Below, piece by piece: positions 58,796-64,000 of a stretch of 64,000 nucleotides of DNA (position 1 is the first letter of the stretch; the number at the start of each line of letters is the position of its first letter). Below the pieces are notes generated by a model. It was not told the DNA's origin. It did no database searches and saw only the letters and a program-made list of their open reading frames with translations. This stretch comes from JBCBEX01 sp038528235 (GTDB lineage: Bacteria; Bacteroidota; Rhodothermia; Rhodothermales; Rubricoccaceae): NCBI GenBank assembly GCA_038528235.1, contig JBCBEX010000003.1, forward strand, positions 1-64,000. The letters are read 5' to 3'. Position numbers and translations under genes: made by a program.

Positions 58796-60669
58796 CTGAT
58801 CATCGCCGTGTTGTAGCGGGAGGCCAGGCTCTCCTGCGCGGTGACGACCACCTTGAACGCGTCGCGCAGGTGCGTGCGCTCCAGGCGCGAAAGTTCGCGT
58901 GGCGCGATGCGGTTGTCCGGCGTCTCGGCCGCGCGGAGTTGGCGGCCCTGGTGCCGCAGCCGCGTCATCGCCACGTACTCGAAGGCGTCGTCCTGGCTCG
59001 TGGCGTCTTTCGGGTTGACCGCACCCGCCTCGGCGATAGCGGCGAACCGGTCGTGCGTGTTCACGGCCATCACCCCAGACGCAAGCGCGTACACCCGCGC
59101 GATGTCAACCAGCGGTGCGAGGCCGCGCGCCTTGATGTCGAACGTGTCTTTGTGTTCCCCAGAGCGGTCCACGACGAAGGTGCGAAAGAAGCCGAGCGGC
59201 GGCTCGAACTGGAGCGCGTCGACGGCGAGGGTGGCGAGGAAGATCTGGTTGCTGCGAGCCGACTCGCGGATGTGGGCGCGGAGGGCACGCGTGAGGGCGT
59301 CGTCGCCGTGGCCGTGGCGGAGGTCGAAGAAGATCGTGGTGTGCATGACCGCCTTCGGGTCCGGCCGCTCGATCCACGTGGTGAAGGTGCGCTTCCACGC
59401 GGCGAGCGGCTGCCGCCAGCGCGGGTTCGTCGCCATGACGTCGCCGGGGCAGTAGACGAAGCCCGCGCCGTGGAGCCCGTCGGAGACAACCTGCGCGAGC
59501 GCGGCGAAGTAGGCGTCGTGGGCGTCGGGGTCAAAGTCGTCGTGGAGGAGGAGCGCGTTGTCCTGGTCGGAGTGGGCGTTCATCTCCTGGCGCGCCTGCG
59601 AGCCGAGCGCGAGCCACGCGTAGGGCACCGGCGGCGGGCCGAGCTTCGCCTCGGCGAGCGTCAGCAGCCGCTCCGTGAGCGCGTCGGCCACGGCCGTAGC
59701 CACCGTCCCGATATCGCGCGGCTTGGCGTCGGCCTCGATGAGCCGGAGCAGCAAGTCGGGGAGCCGCTCCGCCACCCGGGCGAGGCCCTCGGGCGTGGTC
59801 TGCTTGGCGATGTCGCCCACGATAAAGACCGGCGACGACGCCTGCAGGCGCATCAGGTCGGTGACGGTGACGATCCCCGCGAGCGCACCGCTGTCCATCA
59901 CGGGGAGGTGGTGGATGTTGCGCGCGGTCATGCGCAGCAGCGCCTCGAAGGCGAGCGCGTCCGCGCCAATGACGGCCGGATTGGGCGTCATCACGCCGCG
60001 CACGGGGCCGTCGGGGTCGCGGCCCTCGGCAAGCACGCGCGTGCGGAGGTCACGGTCGGTGAGGATGCCGAAGAGCCGCCCCGGCCCACCCGGCTCCTCC
60101 GCAGCCTTCTCGACGACGAGGAGCGACGAGACATGCGCCTCGGCCATCGTCTGCGCAGCGGTACGGATCGAGGAATCGAGTGGGATCGTGACGGGCGCGC
60201 GCTTGAGCAGGCTACGAACCGGTGTGACGAGTTCGGCGGCCTGCGTACGGCGGTCGAGGGCAGCCCGGAGGCGGTGCGCCTGCGCCTCGTCGAAGAACTC
60301 GGCGAAGTCGACGTGCTGTGCGCGCAGCGCGCGAAAGGTCTCCACCGGCAGTTGGTAGAGCAGCGTGTCCTCGATGGCCGTGGCGTGCGCGCTCGCGACG
60401 CCGTCGCCGAGGAGCGAGGGGTAGCTGAAGCTGTCGCCCTCGCCGTACCGGGCCACCAGCGCCCCTTGCGGCCCCGTCACCTCGACGGCGCCCTTGCGCA
60501 CGACGTGCAGGTGCGCGTTGGGCTGGCCAAGCGTCAGGATCGGCTGCTGACGACGGACATAGCGCACGTCGAGCGACCGGATAGCCCGCTGCAGGTCGGC
60601 CTCAGGTAACGTGTCGAAGGGGGCGTGGGCCGCGAGGAAGTCGCGGAGTTGAGCAAGCTCAGGCGTCAT
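58792..60669 (-). CDS. cNMP-binding/CBS/DUF294 nucleotidyltransferase-type signalling protein, 625 aa
   Basis: Cytoplasmic regulator. Domains in order: cyclic-nucleotide-binding-like domain (~15-130: VVRKGAVEVTGPQGALVARYGEGDSFSYPSLLGD), two CBS domains (~150-285: TIPLDSSIRTAAQTMAEAHVSSLLVVE, GILTDRDLRTRVLAEGRDP, LPVMDSGALAGIVTVTDLMRLQ), a DUF294 nucleotidyltransferase domain (LALGSQARQEMNAHSDQDNALLL, GSxxRxExxxxSDxD type) and a DUF294 C-terminal helical domain. Family enzymes are linked to GlnD-like nucleotidyl transfer. ATG complement 60667-60669. Not in an operon here. Confidence 0.93.
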   Translation of the reverse strand: MTPELAQLRDFLAAHAPFDTLPEADLQRAIRSLDVRYVRRQQPILTLGQPNAHLHVVRKGAVEVTGPQGALVARYGEGDSFSYPSLLGDGVASAHATAIEDTLLYQLPVETFRALRAQHVDFAEFFDEAQAHRLRAALDRRTQAAELVTPVRSLLKRAPVTIPLDSSIRTAAQTMAEAHVSSLLVVEKAAEEPGGPGRLFGILTDRDLRTRVLAEGRDPDGPVRGVMTPNPAVIGADALAFEALLRMTARNIHHLPVMDSGALAGIVTVTDLMRLQASSPVFIVGDIAKQTTPEGLARVAERLPDLLLRLIEADAKPRDIGTVATAVADALTERLLTLAEAKLGPPPVPYAWLALGSQARQEMNAHSDQDNALLLHDDFDPDAHDAYFAALAQVVSDGLHGAGFVYCPGDVMATNPRWRQPLAAWKRTFTTWIERPDPKAVMHTTIFFDLRHGHGDDALTRALRAHIRESARSNQIFLATLAVDALQFEPPLGFFRTFVVDRSGEHKDTFDIKARGLAPLVDIARVYALASGVMAVNTHDRFAAIAEAGAVNPKDATSQDDAFEYVAMTRLRHQGRQLRAAETPDNRIAPRELSRLERTHLRDAFKVVVTAQESLASRYNTAMIS

Positions 60670-60904
60670 CGGCAAGGCCGCGGAAGTCGAAGAAGCAAAG
60701 CAACGAGTCGGGCGCAAAGTAGCCGCTTCACGCGCTCGGTGAGGGCCCTTGGACAGTCTCGCGCCTTTTCCCCACAGCGTCCCCGCGTTCGTCCCCGACA
60801 AGGTCCGGACGCCTTCCCCAAAAACCGCCGACCGGATGATCCTTGACGGGCGACCGTTGCGCATGTAGGGTGCTGTGCCTTCCATTCCTAACCCGATCGT
60901 TACT

Positions 60905-62056
60905 ATGCGACTCGCCCTCCTCGCTTCGCTCTTCCTCGCTACCGCGACCGTGCAGGCACAAACACTTCTCGGAACGTGGCACGAGCCCAACGTCAGCATC
61001 ACGGTCGTCTTCAACAGCGACGGATCCTACGCCGCCCAGGGCGTGCAGGCCACCGGGGGTACCTACCACGTCGACGGCACCATCATCACGCTCTACGAGC
61101 AGACGGGCGCGGTCTGGCAGTACCAAGTCACCGGGATCAACGACACGCAGTTTGCCGCTGTAGACCCGCAGGGCAACGGCTACCAGTTCCAGCGCGTCGC
61201 CGCTCCCGGCCAGACGCCCGCGTCGTCCGGGGGACAGGCGCTCGCGCAGAAGAACGGACGGGCCCTCACCGAGGGCGATGTGGAACTCGCCGTACAGTTG
61301 CTCAACTTTATGATCGGGCAGCCTATCACGAGGCAGGAGCGCCGCGAGATCAAGCAGTTCGCGCTCGGTGAGTTCGACAAGGATCCGCAGGCCTACCTCG
61401 CGGACGTGGCTGACCTGCGCGAGGCGATGACCCAGATTCTCAGCCTCAGCGACCCCATCGCGGTGGGCGGGATGCGCCAAGCGCTCGTGGGCGCGTTCCA
61501 CACCCTCGCCGAGGGCATGGACGAGACGCCGCGCTTCGTGACGGTCCTGCGGCGCTACGTGCAGGTCGTGGGACAGGACCCGGCCAACAACCTCACCCTG
61601 ACCTCGTGGGATGTCGATGGGATGGTGAACCTCACCGCGCTTACCGCCGAGGCCAACGGCGCGGCCATGTCTGAGCAGGCGAAGGCAGAATACCGCGCCT
61701 ACCTCATCCAGGCCTTCCCAACGATGCCGCTGGCGGAGAAGCAGCAGCTTTCGTCGGCGGGCATCACGTGGGACCTCGTGGCGACCAACCTCGCCGCATT
61801 CACAGCCCAGCAGCAGCAGGCGCTCCAGGCGCAGATGCAGCAGCAGGCACAGGCGGCCTACGGCGCACAGCCGATCCCCGACTGGTCGAGCCAGTTGCAA
61901 GGCCAGGACGTGGACCCAGCGACGTGGGCGCAGCTCAGCCAGATGTCGCAGGGCATGCATGCCTCGATGATGAACGGCATTGAGGCGATGGGCGGCTCCT
62001 CGAACTACTGGGAGGTGCGCGAGATCGACCCCGCGACCGGCCTGCCTCGGTACTAG
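60905..62056 (+). CDS. hypothetical exported protein, 383 aa
   Basis: ATG 60905 gives signal peptide LALLASLFLATATVQAQ. The first ~90 residues form a lipocalin-like/small beta segment (GTWHEPNVSITVVFNSDGSY, GTYHVDGTIITLYEQTG). The rest is helical with Gln-rich stretch (AQQQQALQAQMQQQAQAAY) near 300-320, ending IDPATGLPRY. No family recognised. Monocistronic on this strand. Confidence 0.8.
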   Translation: MRLALLASLFLATATVQAQTLLGTWHEPNVSITVVFNSDGSYAAQGVQATGGTYHVDGTIITLYEQTGAVWQYQVTGINDTQFAAVDPQGNGYQFQRVAAPGQTPASSGGQALAQKNGRALTEGDVELAVQLLNFMIGQPITRQERREIKQFALGEFDKDPQAYLADVADLREAMTQILSLSDPIAVGGMRQALVGAFHTLAEGMDETPRFVTVLRRYVQVVGQDPANNLTLTSWDVDGMVNLTALTAEANGAAMSEQAKAEYRAYLIQAFPTMPLAEKQQLSSAGITWDLVATNLAAFTAQQQQALQAQMQQQAQAAYGAQPIPDWSSQLQGQDVDPATWAQLSQMSQGMHASMMNGIEAMGGSSNYWEVREIDPATGLPRY

Positions 62057-62105
62057 AGCCTTCCGCTGCTGCCTGTCTGCCACGGGTGACGGCCGCACAC
62101 TGATA

Positions 62106-62138
62106 CAAAAAAGGGCCTTGCCGGAATTGACCGGCAAG
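62106..62138 (-). terminator. rho-independent terminator of the 62176-62637 lipoprotein gene
   Basis: Stem cttgccgg/ccggcaag with a 6-nt loop; on the minus strand it is followed by gccc and a run of six T. Confidence 0.9.
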
Positions 62139-62175
62139 ACCCTGGGGCTCTTAGTCGGGGCTGGGCGTGTCCGCT

Positions 62176-62637
62176 CTAGAATTCACTCGTCACCGGCCCA
62201 ATGGCGATCCGGTTCGATGGCGCCGAGAACTCGGTCCAGAGGAAGTCTTCGCGGCAGAAGTAGTTGGTGCGGTACTCCGCCTTGGGGTCGGACGAGCCGC
62301 CAGGACCATAGGCTGGATCCGTCACCGTGATCGAGCCGCCCGAGCCCGTCGCGCTGGTCGTCGCAAACGTTTGCCAGGCACCGCCGTTGATGCTTCGCTG
62401 GAACGTCAGGTTTAGCGCGCCATTGGTGACCTGGGAGGCTGTGACCTCGATGATACCGCCACGGACGATGGCTGCCGCTGTCGTTACGGAGGTAGTACAC
62501 TCGGTGGACACGTCTGATGCTGCAAGCTCTGTGGTGGCAGGTGCGAGCTCCGTGCCAGCCGGACCGGCAAAGTCGTCAGCGCATCCGGAGAAGCCGACGA
62601 AGAACAGTAACGTGAGTAGGGAAATGAAAGACCTCAT
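62176..62637 (-). CDS. small hypothetical lipoprotein, 153 aa
   Basis: Lipoprotein by leader ISLLTLLFFVGFSGCADDF (lipobox FSGC). Thr/Ser/Ala-rich mature part, beta-type (LNLTFQRSINGGAWQTFATT). Two cysteines far apart (STECTT, NYFCRED). No family recognised. ATG complement 62635-62637, start of a low-GC upstream region. A strong terminator follows. Confidence 0.77.
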   Translation of the reverse strand: MRSFISLLTLLFFVGFSGCADDFAGPAGTELAPATTELAASDVSTECTTSVTTAAAIVRGGIIEVTASQVTNGALNLTFQRSINGGAWQTFATTSATGSGGSITVTDPAYGPGGSSDPKAEYRTNYFCREDFLWTEFSAPSNRIAIGPVTSEF

Positions 62638-63219
62638 GAGAGAGCAGAAGAGAGTTAGGATGGATATGAGATTTGACTATACATGCCCTATCCCCTGAGA
62701 TTGTTAAGGTTTAGTAACTAACCAAGATCTTACGCCAGATTAATCCATCTCCTACACGCCTTTTACCCAGAGGCCTACATTATTATTCTTACGGGGTTTT
62801 GTCCGACACGAGGGAGTCGTGACATCCAGCAGGTCAGACGCGCACGCCGCCGCGATTTCGTCACCGCAAGGCGGAGGAGGAGTGCGATCCTATGGGGTCG
62901 GGGGACGAGTCGAACGCAGCGATGAGTCGAACGCAGCGATGAGTCGAACGCAGCGATGAGTCGAACGCAGCGGGGACGGAATCGAAGCCGGGAGCGGCCA
63001 TCGGCTTGCATGTCACCACGACCTCAGAGAGACCTGCCGGAGACCGTGGCCCGCACGGGAATCACGACAGGGCCGCGGCCTCTTGTGACCCGCTTCCCAC
63101 ACGACTGCAGGCGCTCCGCCATAGCTCTGTGACATTCGCCGCGCCCAGGGTAGTCAGATTGGAGGCACAGTTCGCGGGCCACCGTGGCCCGCTCTCGTGT
63201 TCATCCAACCACACGTGCC
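62638..63219. other. intergenic region between divergent genes, AT-rich left part and 17-bp tandem repeats
   Basis: About 580 bp without a convincing gene. 62640-62800 is low in GC and likely holds the promoter of the lipoprotein. A tandem repeat sits at 62904-62971. The rest precedes the LTxxQ lipoprotein. Candidate frames are short. Confidence 0.5.
62904..62971. repeat. four tandem 17-bp repeats (gatgagtcgaacgcagc)
   Basis: Four head-to-tail units at 62904, 62921, 62938 and 62955; the first differs by one base (gacgagtcg). Spacerless, so not a CRISPR array. Could bind a protein or be a polymorphic minisatellite. Confidence 0.9.
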
Positions 63220-64000
63220 ATGACCTACCGCGCCCGCCGCGTCACCAGCGGCTCTGACCTGCTTGCCATGCCCGCGCTCTTTGTTCTGCTGCTTGCACTC
63301 GGCCTCCTTCTCACGGGCTGCGACTCGGCCGACGAGGCCAGCGACGCCCTCACGACGGACACCGTCACCCTTGCCTCCGCCGTCACGGGCGTGGCTTCCG
63401 ATGCAGGCGCCTCGTCCGACGACCTCGTAGCCGCCTCCCGCTCGTTCGAAGGGCGCCACCTTGAGCCCGGCATGCTCTGGACGGTCGCGGCAGAGGTACA
63501 TAGCCGTCTTACGCCCGAGCAGCTCACGCGCCTCGAAGCGAAGCTCGATGAGCGCCGCGCCGAACGCGAAGACCGTCGGGCTGAGCGGGGCAACCGGCCG
63601 CGGGGTCCGCGCGGTGGCCGAGGGGGTCCCCGAGACGGCGCGCTCGACCGCGTGCTGACCGACGACCTCACCCTCACCGACGCACAGCAGGCTGCCATCG
63701 ACGCTATCCGTGAGGCCTACCGCGCCGAGTTCGAGGCCCTACGTGAGGGCGACCTCGCCAACGACGACCGCCGCGCCCAGGCCCGCGCGCTCGCCGAGGC
63801 GATGAAGAGCGAGATCGATGCGGTGCTGACCGAAGCCCAGATCGCGGCCCTGGAGGCACACCGTGCGGATCGAGAGGCCCAGCGCGAGGAGCGACGCGCC
63901 GCCGAACAGGCTGCGATGGCTGACGCGCTTGACTTGACAGACGCACAGCAGACGGATTTGGAGGCGCTTCGGGCCGAGATGGAAGCCCAGCGCGGGACTA
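63220..64000 (+). CDS. LTxxQ-motif (Spy/CpxP-like) lipoprotein, C-terminus cut off by window edge
   Basis: Exported protein: signal LLALGLLLTGCDSADEAS with lipobox LLTGC near residue 34. The long, charged helical part has LTPEQLTRLEAKLDERRAEREDRRAE, LTLTDAQQAAIDAIREAYRAE and LTDAQQTDLEALRAE. The LTxxQ-type hairpin motifs mark the Spy/CpxP family of periplasmic chaperones or metal-stress proteins. An Arg/Gly/Pro-rich insert (NRPRGPRGGRGGPRDG) is unusual. ATG 63220. Runs past 64000, at least 260 residues. Function likely envelope stress. Confidence 0.8.
   Translation, partial: MTYRARRVTSGSDLLAMPALFVLLLALGLLLTGCDSADEASDALTTDTVTLASAVTGVASDAGASSDDLVAASRSFEGRHLEPGMLWTVAAEVHSRLTPEQLTRLEAKLDERRAEREDRRAERGNRPRGPRGGRGGPRDGALDRVLTDDLTLTDAQQAAIDAIREAYRAEFEALREGDLANDDRRAQARALAEAMKSEIDAVLTEAQIAALEAHRADREAQREERRAAEQAAMADALDLTDAQQTDLEALRAEMEAQRGT

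Noticed and set aside
58870..60609. 579-codon plus-strand frame over the CBS/DUF294 gene
   Set aside because: Arg/Val/Gly-biased shadow; the minus frame has all domains.
62904..62971. CRISPR array
   Set aside because: 17-bp units follow each other without spacers and no cas gene is present.

Overview
The window is a high-GC chromosomal segment from a member of the Bacteroidota/Rhodothermota lineage, probably a Salinibacter-, Rubricoccus- or Rhodothermus-like bacterium. This is an inference from gene content. Secreted proteins carry type IX secretion C-terminal sorting domains. There are TonB receptors with carboxypeptidase-regulatory-like N-terminal domains, a giant one-component hybrid two-component system, a candidate TAnnTTTG promoter, the gmk-omega-coaBC order, and a photoactive yellow protein. 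No rRNA, CRISPR array, transposase or prophage gene was seen. One tRNA, Ser(GGA), is present.

Layout. 1-935 is the N-terminal part of a two-lipoyl-domain 2-oxoacid dehydrogenase E2. 2180-8863 is the most distinctive locus, a photoactive yellow protein (PYP) cluster. It holds a 93-residue repeat protein, a 790-residue coiled-coil repeat protein ending in a PYP-like domain that has lost the chromophore cysteine, a genuine PYP, a p-coumarate:CoA ligase-like enzyme and a tyrosine ammonia-lyase. Together the last three could make p-coumaroyl-CoA from tyrosine and load it on PYP. The repeat proteins look like dedicated partners or scaffolds. 8971-15086 encodes surface and secreted proteins: a TonB receptor, a seven-repeat T9SS cargo protein and two paralogous secreted proteins. 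15358 is queF. 15965-20979 is a sulfur/persulfide locus (TauE-rhodanese fusion, persulfide dioxygenase-rhodanese, GntR/HutC regulator, two YeeE/YedE half-transporters). Its two minus-strand operons share a similar upstream DNA element about 70 bp before each start codon.

21117-29138 holds a peptidoglycan amidase lipoprotein, small proteins, a SemiSWEET, an aldo/keto reductase, and a probable metal-uptake group (DUF3299 protein, His-rich protein, ZnuD-like TonB receptor, two paralogous lipoproteins each followed by a strong terminator). 29227-34069 is signalling (a degenerate receiver-like protein and a 1383-residue hybrid sensor/AraC regulator). 34213-46881 is mixed: TolC-like efflux protein, DciA-like protein, secreted proteins, YchF, serine hydrolases, ECF sigma factor with a membrane partner.

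47161-55063 is core housekeeping, all on the plus strand: rplM-rpsI-rpsB-tsf-pyrH-frr, tRNA-Ser, YicC-like, gmk, omega, coaBC. 55364-58795 holds two tandem T9SS-secreted PA-domain proteins whose 5' parts share a 445-bp stretch that reads identical, pointing to recent gene conversion. The window ends with a CBS/cNMP-binding DUF294 nucleotidyltransferase, a secreted protein, a small lipoprotein, and a truncated LTxxQ (Spy/CpxP-like) lipoprotein.

Start codons were chosen by signal peptide, domain start and neighbour spacing, because Shine-Dalgarno sequences are mostly weak here. All family names come from reading motifs by eye; no database search was run.
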